NCBI GenBank assembly: GCA_039707465.1
Contig: CM077643.1
Span: forward strand, 41,876,105 to 41,940,104
Length of the DNA stretch: 64,000 nucleotides
Direction: 5' to 3'
Origin: Rhabdophis nuchalis
Lineage: Eukaryota; Chordata; Lepidosauria; Squamata; Natricidae
Position numbers and translations under genes: made by a program. Below are positions 33,874 to 45,149 of the stretch, one piece after another (positions within the stretch are counted from its first letter, which is position 1; the number at the start of each line of letters is the position of its first letter). The notes below the pieces were generated by a model that was not told the origin of the DNA, made no database searches, and saw only the letters and a program-made list of their open reading frames with translations.

Positions 33874-35730
33874 TCTTGTCTGACTTGGTTGTCTTGCTTT
33901 TGAACAACAAATTCCATAATTTACAATAAATATAGTACCCCCTAGTAATTATAGGAATTGTCTTTTCACACATCCTGAGAATTCCAGCTTAGGAGAAGGT
34001 TAAACTGATACCCTTCAATTTGAATCATTATCAACATTTTCACGTCCCAAATTCAATGTATCAATGATACATTTTTCATATATTAGTTATTTTTATCCAG
34101 CCTGGTTGAAAATAAGCATATTTTTATATCTTTTAAAATGGCTTTCTTCCAGTCATTAGCTCATTTAATATTTGGCTGTTGAACACATTACCTATACAGA
34201 AGAACTCATCACTACCGAATGTGAGTGGAGATCAGTGAGATCAATGGACAGATCATTCATTTGATTTGTGTGAGTATGACACCAATTCATTGATTTTAGG
34301 GGGGTCACAGCACTGCAGTTTAAGAAGCCTGTCTTAAGCCCATAAAATTCACTGGGTGCATTTCAGTTTTTGATGTGCTCCTTGGCTGATTTACAACTTC
34401 CCAGACTTCAGTTCTTCATCAGCAAGATATATTTCACAATAGATTCATGTGCAAAGCATATCCCATTCATAAGATAAAAAGTCTTCGGTAAGTGCCAGGA
34501 AGATAAAGAAAGAACCTTGACAAAACCAAATTACAACATAAAACTAGCATTCCAAGGGATCTAGAATATAGTATGACACATGTTACAAATTATTTTGTTC
34601 TAGGGATTCCAGGCAAAGAACAATATTAATCAGGTAGCCAATTCAGGCTAACCCTACTCCCACCATTATTATATTTCCAAGAGGTATTTTCAATGTTCTA
34701 GGCTTCCTGAAAGTTAATAAGCATGGCCATATCTTACAAAGCCTACTAATAACTGAACACGAGGATGTTTCCTCAAATATAAAAGAACCATTGTATTCTT
34801 TATAGATTGTTCTTTTTTTTTCTTCCAAACTAACAAGATGCTTGCCCCCGAGTTTGCTATTAATGACAAGTATTGGTGAGAATGGACTTGCACAAAATGC
34901 CAAGGTTCCCTCCCATTAATTGAATCCTCTCCATTCATTGATCTCACCAAGTTTCTCTTCAGGGTTTACAACAAATCTCCCCCACTCTTACAACACAGCT
35001 GTGTTGGCTGTGCAAGGCAATAAACTTCAATGTGAACTTTCTCAGTTAAATGTACTTAAATCTGGAGAGACCTCCTCACTTGAGATGTAGCCATAATGAA
35101 ACAGGATCTTGAAGAAGAGACAGAAAAAGGAATGTATGTTGAAGGAGCCATAAGGCTTAGAAGCTTAAGTAAATGCAGGTAAGCCAAGAAATAAGATCAG
35201 TGTGAAAAAAGCCCATCAGACTTTCATGGCTGAATGCTTCTTGCAATGCTGTTAAAAGTTTCTTGGTTGTAGGGCCAAAGGGTTGCGAGTCAGATAAATG
35301 AGGTGAAAATGAATTATATATTCTGTGCATAGGCATTATATACACAGGCAGGCATCCGTGAAGTAATCAAGGGGATAAAAGAGAGATGTATAAAAGGCAA
35401 GCTTGCAAAATAAAAATTGTCAAATAAATTTCTTTTGGGAATAATGAATGCTGAATTGTCTGGACACATTTATTTCTTAATTATTAAATTTAGTTACTGC
35501 CTATCTCACAGGTCGAGGTGACTCTGAGTTATGAGCATTAATTTCAAAATAAGAAAGAAATACACATTGCTTAATTTGTTATTGCCTTGATTTGTGTACC
35601 CCTGAGCACAACCAGTAGTATATATGTATATATTATATACAATTCCTCATTTTTTTTACATTTTTTTTTGCAAAATAAAACCTTTCCTGCATGTACACAT
35701 TGACAATAATCTTTTCCCAAGAATACCAGT
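33870..35730. other. Unique intron sequence
   Basis: About 1.9 kb with no recognised transposon, RNA gene or exon; short open frames only. Confidence 0.5.
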
Positions 35731-35733
35731 ATA

Positions 35734-35964
35734 CAGGTAATACTCCACTTACAACGACATTTGAGCCCCAAATTTATGTTGCTAAGTGAGACATTTATTG
35801 AGTGAGCTCTGCTTCATTTTATGATCTTTCTTGCCACAGTTGCTAAGTGAATCACTGCAGTCACTAAGTTAGTAACATGATTGTTAAGTGAATCTGGCTT
35901 CCCCATTGACTTAGCTAGTCAAAAGGATGCAAAAGGGGACTGCATGATCTCATGACACTACAAC

Positions 35965-35999
<35 letters not shown>

Positions 36000-36342
36000 T
36001 GTATGTGTGTATAGCCAAATTTGGCCAAATTGATTATCATTGTATAAAGGCAGGTATCTCTTTAATGGCTTTTACACTCTGATGATGTTAGCAGTGGCTA
36101 ACAAAAGCTAAGTGAGCCATATATTTTAAACTTCCAGAGATCGTAATGTCTGCTTCTTTTATAACTACACCTGCAATTCGCATTTTTAGGACGATTCACA
36201 ATATATACAGTATATTTGATCATGTCCCCATGAGGATACCGCAATGGTTATAAAGTGAGAAAATAGGTCACACCACTATTTTCAGTGCTGTTGTAAATTT
36301 GAACAGTCACTAAATGAAGTGTTGCAAGTTGAGGACTACCTG
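35734..36342. mobile_element. TA-flanked MITE (CAGGTAGTCCTC family), reference copy
   Basis: Begins CAGGTAATACTCCACTTACA and ends AAGTTGAGGACTACCTG, terminal inverted repeats flanked by TA on both sides (35732-35733, 36343-36344). Internal TTAAGTGAATCTGGCTTCCC and a (TG)n tract at 35968-36010. No transposase. Tc1/mariner-type target. Confidence 0.85.
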
Positions 36343-36419
36343 TAAATATTCACTGTGGCTAAAAAATGATGCTTCATCTTCATCCAGCTTGTTTTCTGCT
36401 AAATTCATGGATATGTGTC

Positions 36420-36640
36420 AATGTAGCCTTCCCAGCAGCCCCCCCCCCCCCAAAAAAAGCACACAACCCTCTATTTTCAGCCTGGACGGCCTCCTGCAAC
36501 ATCCTGCTGGTGAAAATGGGGTGGGGGGGGGGGCATCAGGGTGCTGCAGGAGGCGTCTGTCCCATCTCCCACCCCCTAGCCAGTCCACGGAGAACTACAA
36601 TGCTGATCCGGCCCTTGAAGAAATTTGGTTTGACCCTCTC
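36420..36640. other. GC-rich block with poly-C/poly-G runs
   Basis: Contains a 14-C run at 36440 and a G run at 36522, and CTGCAGGAGG-type internal motifs seen in other MITE interiors. Probably an old DNA-transposon interior. Not a gene despite overlapping open frames. Confidence 0.4.
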
Positions 36641-36842
36641 CCTGAACTGGCTCAGCTTCTGAGTCCAGATAAGTTCACCGAAAGTGCTGACATTCATCTT
36701 GATGAAATCTAAGTAAAAAAGAAGTTTTGGAATAATAACTCTTCTTAATGGATATAGGGAGGCATACACATCCGTGATTATCTTTTGATAGCAAAATACC
36801 ATTGAGGTGGCCCTTTTTGCAGTATTTGCTGAATGTCTATAT

Positions 36843-37030
36843 CAGCAGCTCCTAACCTTTTGGGCACCTGGAATAGGTTCCGTGGAGAGAGGTTCTTCCA
36901 TGGACCAGAGGGGGTGTGGTTTCATGTGCTGCCTGCATTCTGCGGATAGAGCTTTGCTTGTTTGGGCAGCTCAGTTTCTAGCATGCCCCAGCCTGGCGCC
37001 AGTCCACGGACCCAGGATTGGGGACCCCTG
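36843..37030. mobile_element. hAT-type MITE, 188 bp, intact TSD
   Basis: Begins CAGCAGCTCCTAACCTTTTG, ends GGATTGGGGACCCCTG. TSD GTCTATAT identical at 36835-36842 and 37031-37038. Confidence 0.88.
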
Positions 37031-37227
37031 GTCTATATGATAGAGGAAAATAAACTATGTACTAAAGGAACTAAATGCTATAACAGAAGGCAGGAATTGA
37101 AGGTTTCTGAAGGATTTAGGCTAATTTAGCTAGATCTAAAGAGTACATTCTTTTTTTTCAAATCTAATCCAGGCATTCTCAATCTGGCACATTTTAGTTA
37201 CCTTGAAAATCCTATCCTATCAAAACA

Positions 37228-37615
37228 GGGTGGGCTGCTGGGGGTTCACACAGGTTCAAGTGATCCTCTAGCTAGGGTTCTGCCCAGTTTGGCGAACCCC
37301 AAAATGCCACCCCTGGATGGCCACGTCCACCCCACCCATCCCAGGAGTCTCCGCGTGGCCTGTTCATCGTGCCAGGTGAGTGTTGGGTCCACACGCAGGC
37401 TCGGGTAGGGTGAAAAATGGGCCTACTGGAAGTTCAGAAAGTTCAGAAACGGGCCTGTTTCCAGCCTCCGGAGGGCCTCCGTAGCCAAGGGGAAGCTGTT
37501 TTTGTCCTCCCAGAGGCTCAAGGAAAGCCTCCAGAGCCGGGGGAGGGTGAACCCCTACCTACCATGGTGCAGGAGGCCAACTAGGCTACGGCCACCATGG
37601 CAACGCCATGGCTGA
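37228..37615. mobile_element. hAT MITE-like GC-rich block
   Basis: Starts CAGGGTGGGCTGCTGGGGGT and has an interior of repeated CCTCCGGAGG-like motifs typical of squamate hAT MITEs. Right end not identified. Confidence 0.45.
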
Positions 37616-37869
37616 AATTTTTGAAGCAGGTCTTGAAGGCCATGGAAAGTTCCTCAGGAAATATCCAATGTTCCTGAGATGATACCCAATGTCGTTGGAG
37701 GACTTCCATGGGAGGTCATTTCAGTACTTCTTATCTTATCTACAGTGTGCCAGCTTGTCTGAGTGCAGTGTGCCAGTCCTTCTGGGTGTTGAGGAGTGGA
37801 CAATATAGCAAACATATAAATATGAGTGTGAAAGTGTATTCAGGGTTTCCTTCCTGCTTATGAGGGGAC

Positions 37870-38152
37870 CAGTGGTAGGTTCCGGATCCTGTCACAACTG
37901 GTAAGCTGCGATGGGGCCAGGCGTCCACCTCGAGTACATGCACTGCACATGAATGCACACCCACTGCCCTGCGATGCTCCAGCTGCTTGGTGGAGGTCAT
38001 GCAGGTGCTGTACGCTGCATGGCCCGATTGGCTTAAAAGCAGGTAAGAAACGTGGGCAGGTGGGTGGGCCCATCGTTCAGGTACGGTGACCGTTGCTCCC
38101 AGCAGCCACCAGTATGCCCATACCAGGGCGTACTGGCTGTAACCCACCACTG
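37870..38152. mobile_element. hAT-type MITE, 283 bp
   Basis: Begins CAGTGGTAGGTTCCGGATCC, ends TGTAACCCACCACTG. TSD GAGGGGAC/GAGAGGAC, 7 of 8 identical. Confidence 0.85.
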
Positions 38153-38353
38153 GAGAGGACCCATCTTTATTCAGCTAAATACTTGTGGAAGATGAGCCTA
38201 AAAGCTGGAGGTGTTGTTGAGTGATGAGAAAGGGCAGCAGGAACAACAGGAGAGAACAACCTAATTCTCTGAATAATTACAGATCATCAGGAGAAGAATA
38301 ACTAAAAGAAAAGAAAACAATCACTGGTTTCTTGTTCCCTGATCCTCAATTAG

Positions 38354-38354
<1 letters not shown>

Positions 38355-38443
<89 letters not shown>
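38355..38443. repeat. (GA)n microsatellite
   Basis: About 44 uninterrupted GA units. Confidence 0.97.
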
Positions 38444-38448
<5 letters not shown>

Positions 38449-38449
38449 T

Positions 38450-39240
38450 GTAACACAGAGTTTAAATGTGCTTCCTTTTATTTCCTCTCTTGCATAAGAG
38501 ACATTTTCACAGAATGCCAATATTCTTAGCCCACCTTCTATCACCCTCTCCTGACCAATGATAATCCCCTAGTTTCTGCTTGGGAACAATGCCTGAGATT
38601 TGTGTTGGCTTCAGAGGGAGGCCTCCATTAAAAGGCCAGCCAAGCCTGCCCTGTCAAATATGGGGATTAAGTTTCCCCAATGTTCAGTCCTCTTGCGGAC
38701 AATTGCTGCCCTGTCTGTCCATCCATCTGTGACAGAAGACCCCCTGAGCTTTAAAGAAACTTTGACATAGTTAACTTACTAAACACATCGTCCCCTCTGC
38801 TAGCTTTCTGTAGATTTTAATACCCAGCTTCCCCTTTGACATGCGGCTAACCCCGAGGACCTGGGAGAAGAAGAGATTAATGCAATGCTGGAATCTGGCC
38901 TCTAGCTTCCCCCAAGTTTTCTTCTTCTTCAAAGAGGCTGACAATATTTCTACCTTGAGTTCACAGGCTCTAGAACATTGTTAGAATTGATTTTAGCGAT
39001 GTGTTGTTAAGCTTACCTTCAAGCTAAAAGGGAATGGAAGACATGGGAAGCAAAATGATGAAGCAGAGTGTCCCTTCCCAAGATGTAATGGAATGTGAGA
39101 ATGACCTTGGGGGTTGGCCAAAGATGGGGATGGGGTGTGTGTGCTGTGATGAATTGCAAAATAAGGAAGGCTGGGTAAGGAGGGGTGTGAGATGTGTGTA
39201 AGAACAAGAAGGCTTGGAAAAGAGGGCACAGGTTGCGTTG
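38450..39240. other. Intron sequence without recognised feature
   Basis: No repeat confidently assigned; possibly old LTR-type sequence around 38640-38990. Confidence 0.35.
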
Positions 39241-39801
39241 AATACAATAATACACTACAATAGCAAAGTTGGAAGGGACCTTGGAGGTCTTCTAGTCCAA
39301 CCCCCTGCCTAGGCAGGAAGCCCTATACCATTTCAGACAAATGGTTATCCAACATCTTCTTAAAGACTTGCAGTATTGGGGCATTCACAACTTCTGGAGG
39401 CAAGCTGTTCCACTGACAAATTGTTCTAGCTGTCAGGAAATTTCTCCTCAGTTCTAAGTTGCTTCTCTCCTTGATTAGTTTCCACCCATTGCTTCTTGTT
39501 CTACCCTCAGGTGCTTTGGAGAATAGTTTGACTCCCTCTTCTTTGTGGCAACCCCTGAGATACTGTAACACTCCTATCATGTCTCCCCTAGTCCTTCTTT
39601 TCATTAAACTAGACATACCCAGTTCCTGCAACCCGTTCTTCATATGTTTTAGTCTCGAGTCCCCTAATCATCTTTGTTGCTCTTCTCTGCACTCTTTCTA
39701 GAGTCTCTACGTCTTTTCTATATCCTGGCGACCAAAACTGAATGCAGTATTCCAAGTGTGGCCTTACCAAGGCACTATACAGTGGCATTAACACTTCACA
39801 T
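39241..39801 (-). mobile_element. CR1 LINE, 3' part
   Basis: Minus strand encodes [40 protein letters not shown], then after a frameshift near 39632 [20 protein letters not shown] and [19 protein letters not shown]. Tail TATTGTATTC-like. Confidence 0.9.
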
Positions 39802-39942
39802 TCAAGGGTAGGGAGGTCTGGGGCGAAGGGTGCTGGTGGATGCACGTATGTGCATGACTGCAAGGAGGCTGGGAAAGTGGGCACAGGGTGTGTCCATGAA
39901 GAAAGGTTAGGGAGGTGGAGATTTCCCTAAATGACTTGTAAC

Positions 39943-40263
39943 TGTTCTGACCTAGGCTTCCGCAGCAGCACAAAGCCGAGTCCTTGTCCTGATAAACCCC
40001 TTTTATTTAATTTACGACAAATTCCTCTCCAGCAAACTCCAGTGTGCGTATGTGGCAACTCTGCACATACACACACTGGGAACAGGCTCCAGCTGTTCGT
40101 CTGCCTCACTGATATCTGACTCCGAAGGCAGCTAATAACTGTCAGATGGCTCTGACACAGAGCCTTCATCAGAGCCTTCCCCAGACTCCAGGACTGGCCC
40201 ATTTTCCTCCCCAACCTCCTCACTGTCTGAATCTGCTGCCAGCTTTACTAACGGGCCACAACA
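39943..40263 (-). mobile_element. Solo LTR with intact 5-bp TSD
   Basis: On the minus strand a 321-bp element starts TGTTGTGGCCCG and ends CTAGGTCAGAACA. It has an AATAAAAGGGG polyadenylation-type signal about 70 bp before the end. GTAAC is directly repeated at 39938-39942 and 40264-40268. No gag, pol or env sequence adjoins it, so it is a solo LTR left by recombination. Superfamily (gypsy or endogenous retrovirus) cannot be decided from the LTR alone. Confidence 0.8.
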
Positions 40264-40324
40264 GTAACCTTCCTTGCCTGCTTTCCCATTAACTTTGTGG
40301 GAATCTGGAAGGGAACATTGCAAA

Positions 40325-40483
40325 TGGCACTTACATGACTGTGGTACTAATTTTTTTTCCCCTGACCATGGAAGCCATGCAATGGCCAGAATATGGAGGA
40401 CTGATCATAAGTCCCTTTGTTCAATGCCATCGTAAGTTTTAATGGTCACTGAACAAATGGACATAACTTAAGGACTAATTGTA
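40325..40483. mobile_element. TA-type MITE fragment (CAGGTAGTCCTC family)
   Basis: ATAAGTCCCTTTGTTCAATG, TTAATGGTCACTGAACAAAT and ACTTAAGGACTAATTG match the right half of the family. Confidence 0.65.
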
Positions 40484-40900
40484 GTTCGATAATGAAATGA
40501 CTGCAAGCAAAAAACAACAACCAAAAAACCATGCTCAAGGAGCACCAAGAACTCCATAGTTCAACTTTGAGCTATAGATAGTCTCTTCTGTTTAAGTGAT
40601 TGCTCAGTTATACGATTTCACTACCTGTTATAACTCCTGAGAGCAAACCAGGGTTCTAGAGGGATAAGGTGAAAATGAAACTCGTCTATGGTTATTTAGG
40701 TTTTCATACCCACCACAGCAACATGGCAGAAGATTTTGATAAGTCTTTTTCCTCTGAATCTCTTCATGGAAGAGATTTTTTCCCTTCCCCTCTTTTGTTA
40801 CACATTCAAAAAAAAGGAAAGGAAATGGAAAATGGGGCACCAAGCTATAAGCTCTTGGTCCCTTTTGCAACATCTGGGATATAAAAATGAGTGCTGGAAC

Positions 40901-41236
40901 CAGTGGTGGGTTGCTCTTACCGTCGCTACCGGTACGCTTCTCGTGGTCTGTTCGTGCATGTGCTGGATGTACACTGTGCACGTGCTGGACATGCACTGTG
41001 CATGCATCGGATGTGTGCTGCGCACACATGAACACTCCACCACCCCTGCGACATCCAGCTGTTTGTCGGAGGTTGCGCAGGTGCCGCATGCTGTGCGTGC
41101 ATGCGTAATTGGCCCAGTTGCTTCAAAAACAGGTATGGAACACGGGCGGGCAGGCCAAACAAGCCACCATACTGGTAAGGTGGATGCTGCTTCCGACTAC
41201 TACCGTTACAGTCGTACCGGCTGGAACCCACCACTG
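40901..41236. mobile_element. hAT-type MITE, 336 bp, intact TSD
   Basis: Begins CAGTGGTGGGTTGCTC, ends GGAACCCACCACTG. TSD GCTGGAAC identical at 40893-40900 and 41237-41244. Interior rich in TGTGCATG motifs. Confidence 0.92.
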
Positions 41237-41399
41237 GCTGGAACATAATCACAGCTATCCTCAATTCTGTGCTTCAAATACAAGATGGTGACTTTTCTGA
41301 TTAGGGAAGGTGTTATTTGTATCATGGGAATAAGAACAAAATGCCTGAAGGCTTTAGGAAGCTTTTACACTGGCCAACTGTTAGAGACTTTGGGAAGTC

Positions 41400-42752
41400 A
41401 GGGCCAGAGATGGGGGCCAGAGATGGGGGTTGTTCCTCCATCCTGGTCCTATTAGACCTCTCGGCGGCTTTTGATACCATCGACCATGGTATCCTATTGC
41501 ATCGGCTGGGGGGGTTGGGGGGGGGAGGCACCGTTTTACGGTGGTTCTCCTCCTACCTCTCTGGCCGATCGCAATTTGTGTTGACAGGGGGGCAGAGGTC
41601 GACCTCGAGACCCCTCACATGTGGGGTGCCTCAGGGGTCGGTCCTCTCGCCCCTCCTGTTCAACACATATATGAAGCCGCTGGGTGAGATCATCCGTGGT
41701 TTTGGGGTAGAGTACCATCTCTACGCTGATGATACTCAGCTGTATATATCTACCCCAAACCACCCCAACGATGCCGTAGCGGTGATGTGCCAGTGCCTGG
41801 AAGCCGTGCGGGTCTGGATGGGAAGTAAAGGACTCAAGCTCAACCCGACCAAGACCGAGTGGCTGTGGTTTCCGGCTGCCCGGTTCAACCAGCTGTCTCT
41901 ATCGCTGGCCATAGGGGGCGAACATCTTGCCCCTGTGGATGGGGCGCGCAACCTGGGTGTCCTCCTGGATTCCCGGCTGTCCATGGAAGATCAAGTGACA
42001 GCCGTGGCCAGGAGGGCGTTTTACCAGGTTCGCCTGGTTCGCCAGTTGCGCCCCCTATTGGACCGGGATGCCCTTCACACAGTCACTCATGCTCTCGTGA
42101 CATCCCGACTGGACTATTGTAACTCTCTCTACATGAGGCTCCCCTTGAGGTGCACCCGGAGGCTGCAGTTGGTCCAGAATGCAGCCGCGCGAGCAATAAT
42201 GGGTACCACAAGGTATACCCATGTAACACCGCTCTTGCGCGAGCTGCACTGGCTACCTGTCGTCTTTCGGGTGCGCTTCAAGGTGCTAGTCATCATCTTT
42301 AAAGCGCTCCATGGCTCGGGACCTAGCTATCTGCGGGATCGGATTCTGCCTCATACTTCCTCACGGCCGATTCGCTCCCACAGAGAGGGACTTCTCCGGG
42401 TGCCGTCCACTAGACTTTGTCAGCGGGCGACGCCCAGGGGAAGGGCTCTCTCTGTGGCGGGCCCTGCCCTCTGGAACGACCTCCCCCCCGATATTAGAAC
42501 TATCACGGACCTCCGCTCCTTCCGTCTGAAATTGAAAACACACTTTTTCTGCCTGGCCGGCCTAGGGTAGCCTCTTACCATAGTATTATAGGGTTTAGGG
42601 TTTTAGTGATTGGTTTTGGGGAATTTTAGCGCAGGGTCTTATTGTTTAATGTGTTTTTTAACTGTTTTGTATATTTATGTATATTTATTGTTTTAATTTC
42701 CCTGTGCACTGCTCCGAGTCCCCTTGGGGAGAGGGAGCGGTCTAGAAATTAA
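41400..42752 (+). mobile_element. L2 LINE with intact C-terminal ORF2 frame
   Basis: The best-preserved L2 copy. An open frame ending at 42570 runs about 390 L2 codons without stop or frameshift: [20 protein letters not shown] (motif A), WFSSYLSGRSQFV, GVPQGSVLSPLLFNTYMKPL (motif B), YADDTQLYISTP (YADD at 41722-41733), ARNLGVLLDSRLSMEDQV, LDYCNSLYMRLPLRCTRRLQ, LRELHWLPVVFRVRFKVLVI, YLRDRILPHTSSRPIRSHRE and ALWNDLPPDIRT. The first roughly 30 codons of the frame are flanking DNA. 5'-truncated before motif A, lacking the endonuclease. 3' stem-loop at about 42706-42742. Confidence 0.96.
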
Positions 42753-42879
<127 letters not shown>

Positions 42880-43135
42880 GTCCACCAGCAGAGAGAGTGT
42901 ATCCAAGGATGCTCAGATCAGTTTACCGTTATTCTATACATGTGTGATGACATTACTATTATTCTGTCAAATTGTGACAGTGGACGTTTGTGCACCTATC
43001 CCAATTTCCATGGATTTTCAATTCATTTTTATGTAAAGTATATACAGGTAGTCCTCAACATATGACCATTCATTTAATGTCACTTCAAAATTATGATGGC
43101 CTCAGAAAGAGTGACTTATGATGTGTCCTTCAAAT

Positions 43136-43299
43136 CAGTGGTGGGTTTCTGCAGGCTCGCACCTACTCGTGAGAGCCGGTTGGTGAAATTTAGAGAACCG
43201 GTGAGAGGGGGTTCTACCGGCGTACCTGGAAGTAAATCTGGCCCGCCGCTGCCAGTGACCCAACAGGAAGGAAAGGAAAGGAAAGGAAAGAAGAAAGAA

Positions 43300-43391
<92 letters not shown>

Positions 43392-43563
43392 ATCATCACA
43401 ATTGAGTCCAAAATTTTGGTTGCTAAGCAAGAGTGTTGTTAAATGAGTTTCACCACATTTTAAAAGCTGGCAACTCCTACCTTGTCGCATGACTGCCAAG
43501 CCACGCCCACAAAATAGGCCACACCTACAGAGTAGGTTCTAAAAAATTTGAAACCCACCACTG
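43136..43563. mobile_element. hAT-type MITE nested in a TA-type MITE
   Basis: Begins CAGTGGTGGGTTTCTG, ends TTGAAACCCACCACTG. TSD CTTCAAAT identical at 43128-43135 and 43564-43571. Its interior carries the (GAAA)n tract. Confidence 0.93.
43259..43393. repeat. (GAAA)n/(GGAAA)n microsatellite
   Basis: GGAAA units then about 28 GAAA units inside the hAT MITE. Confidence 0.95.
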
Positions 43564-43632
43564 CTTCAAATGGTGATCACCATACTACTCCTGTAGTCAT
43601 GTGAATGCAATTCATGTCCTTGGCAATCAACA

Positions 43633-43941
43633 CAGGGGTGAAATGCTCTAAAGTCTGCTACCAGTTCGCTTCGTGCGTGTTTCATGCTACCACACAGTGC
43701 TGAAAAAGGAGGATTAAGATAAGTAGAATAGTGAAGGGGGGAAGCAAGATTTCCTGCTTTCTAGCAAATATAAATCACGCGGCACAGCTGATTGTCACAT
43801 AGCTGATCGTTGGAACGTAAAAAAAATGGGACCAGTTCACCCGAACCGGTAGCATTTTTTATCTACTGGTTCAGGCAAACCTGTAGCATTTTTTACTACG
43901 GGTTCAGGTGAACTGATCCAAACCGGTAGCATTTCACCCCG
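43633..43941. mobile_element. Second hAT-type MITE nested in the same element
   Basis: Begins CAGGGGTGAAATGCTC, ends GGTAGCATTTCACCCCG. TSD AATCAACA identical at 43625-43632 and 43942-43949. Confidence 0.9.
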
Positions 43942-44201
43942 AATCAACACCTGATGGTTACGATGGCAGTGTCTTGTGATCATGAATTGTGACCCTCACA
44001 GCCAACTTTTAAAAAAATGTCAATCAGAGAAGCCAGATTCAACCATGTTTATTTGGTTAACAACTGTGATGATTTGTTTAATGACTTCATTAAAAATGGT
44101 TGTAAAATTGGGTCCGGTTATGTGATGACTCGCTTAACAACTACACTGTTTTGCAATCAAAATTCCAGTCCCAAATATAATCATAAATTGAGGACTAGCT
44201 G

Positions 44202-44583
44202 GATGTAAATGATATGTTTGTAATATAACCTGACATAAATCAAATCTTAGTAGCTTCATAGAAGCTTTTATTAAGTTAAATACTTGCAATTTGTGTCTTT
44301 TGCTATCCAAGTTTATGTAGTCACTTTTTTTCTAATACATTTGTAAAAAGCAACACTTTAGTTTAAAAGCAGTAACTCATCTCCCTGATGCACTTACTTT
44401 TCAAGAGAACAAGGTGTTAGCTGGACTCTATTAATTGTCATTAGCCACGCTATGATGGAAGCTGTGTTTTCGCCCACAAGAAATAGATGGAAGATTAATT
44501 TTACATCTCTTGTTAGGGCCTAGATAGGAAAAGCAAGAAAATAAATCTAAAGGTTTCATTCTCACCACAGGGGTCCATCTGTG
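44202..44583. other. Unique intron sequence, conserved-element candidate
   Basis: No repeat recognised; contains TTAATTGTCATTAGCCACGC. See findings. Confidence 0.45.
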
Positions 44584-44669
44584 GAAATGAGATGCTTCGC
44601 ACTTTTGTTGTAATTCCTGCCCTTTGCAAAAGGGCAGGAATCACACACAAGTGCGAAGCATCACATTTC
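44584..44669. other. Long imperfect hairpin, unassigned
   Basis: An 86-nt inverted repeat. The outer stem pairs GAAATGAGATGCTTCGCACT with the far arm ending CATTTC, about 20 bp with one A-A mismatch. A 13-bp inner stem ATTCCTGCCCTTT pairs with AAAGGGCAGGAAT around a three-base loop GCA; the two stems are separated by a partly paired segment. No other copy is seen in the window. Could be a precursor-like RNA hairpin, a tiny palindromic MITE or a snap-back duplication. Confidence 0.8.
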
Positions 44670-44730
44670 TCCTACTTTCCTTCCCCTGATGTGTATGAAA
44701 CAAATGGACACTTTCAACTGTTACATTTTG

Positions 44731-44732
44731 AC

Positions 44733-44792
<60 letters not shown>
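44731..44792. repeat. (ACAG)n microsatellite
   Basis: About 15 units adjoining the 3' end of the Sauria SINE, probably expanded from its tail. Confidence 0.95.
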
Positions 44793-44793
<1 letters not shown>

Positions 44794-45137
44794 TGTAAAG
44801 GTTCCTCTTGCACATGTGTGGTAACCATTCCCAGCTCTTGGGGGCGGTGCTCATCTCCGTTTGATAGCCAAAGAGCCAGCACTGTCCAAAGACATCTCTG
44901 TGGTCATGTAGCCGGCATGACTAAACGCCAAAGGCGCACAGAATGCGGTTACCTTCCCATCAAAGGTGGTTCCTATTTTTCTACTTGCATTTTTACATGC
45001 TTTCAAACTGCTAGGTTGGCAGTAGCTGGGACAAGTAATGAGAGCTCACTCTGTTACGTGGCGCTAGGGATTTGAACTGTGAAACTGCTGACTTTTCTGA
45101 TCGACAAGCTCAGTGTCTTAGCCACTGAGCCACCCCA
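44794..45137 (-). mobile_element. Sauria-type SINE, full length
   Basis: On the minus strand: head GGGTGGCTCAGTGGCTAAGA (tRNA-like), body AAATGCAAGTAGAAAAATAG, AGTCATGCCGGCTACATGAC and BovB-like 3' end GAGATGAGCACCGCC. Confidence 0.88.
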
Positions 45138-45149
45138 TCCCTGTAAAAT

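Larger units (their letters stand above)
43045..44201. mobile_element. TA-type MITE (CAGGTAGTCCTC family) split by two hAT insertions
   Basis: Starts CAGGTAGTCCTCAACATATG after TA and ends AATTGAGGACTAGCTG. Its own pieces are 43045-43135, 43572-43632 and 43950-44201; removing both insertions and one duplication of each restores a continuous family-like sequence of about 400 bp. Confidence 0.88.

Noticed and set aside
33779..33973. Arg-Glu repeat frame (also 38332-38529)
   Set aside because: Translation of (CT)n/(GA)n microsatellites.
36314..36712. 132-codon frame and overlapping 98-codon frame
   Set aside because: They span poly-C/poly-G runs and MITE-like sequence; no splice sites or domain recognised.
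40628..41264. Several Cys/His-rich frames of 70-170 codons on both strands
   Set aside because: They are inside the CAGTGGTGGG MITE at 40901-41236, whose TGTGCATG repeats keep frames open.
44731..44792. Regular direct repeats considered as CRISPR-like
   Set aside because: These are tetranucleotide microsatellites without spacers, in a vertebrate intron.
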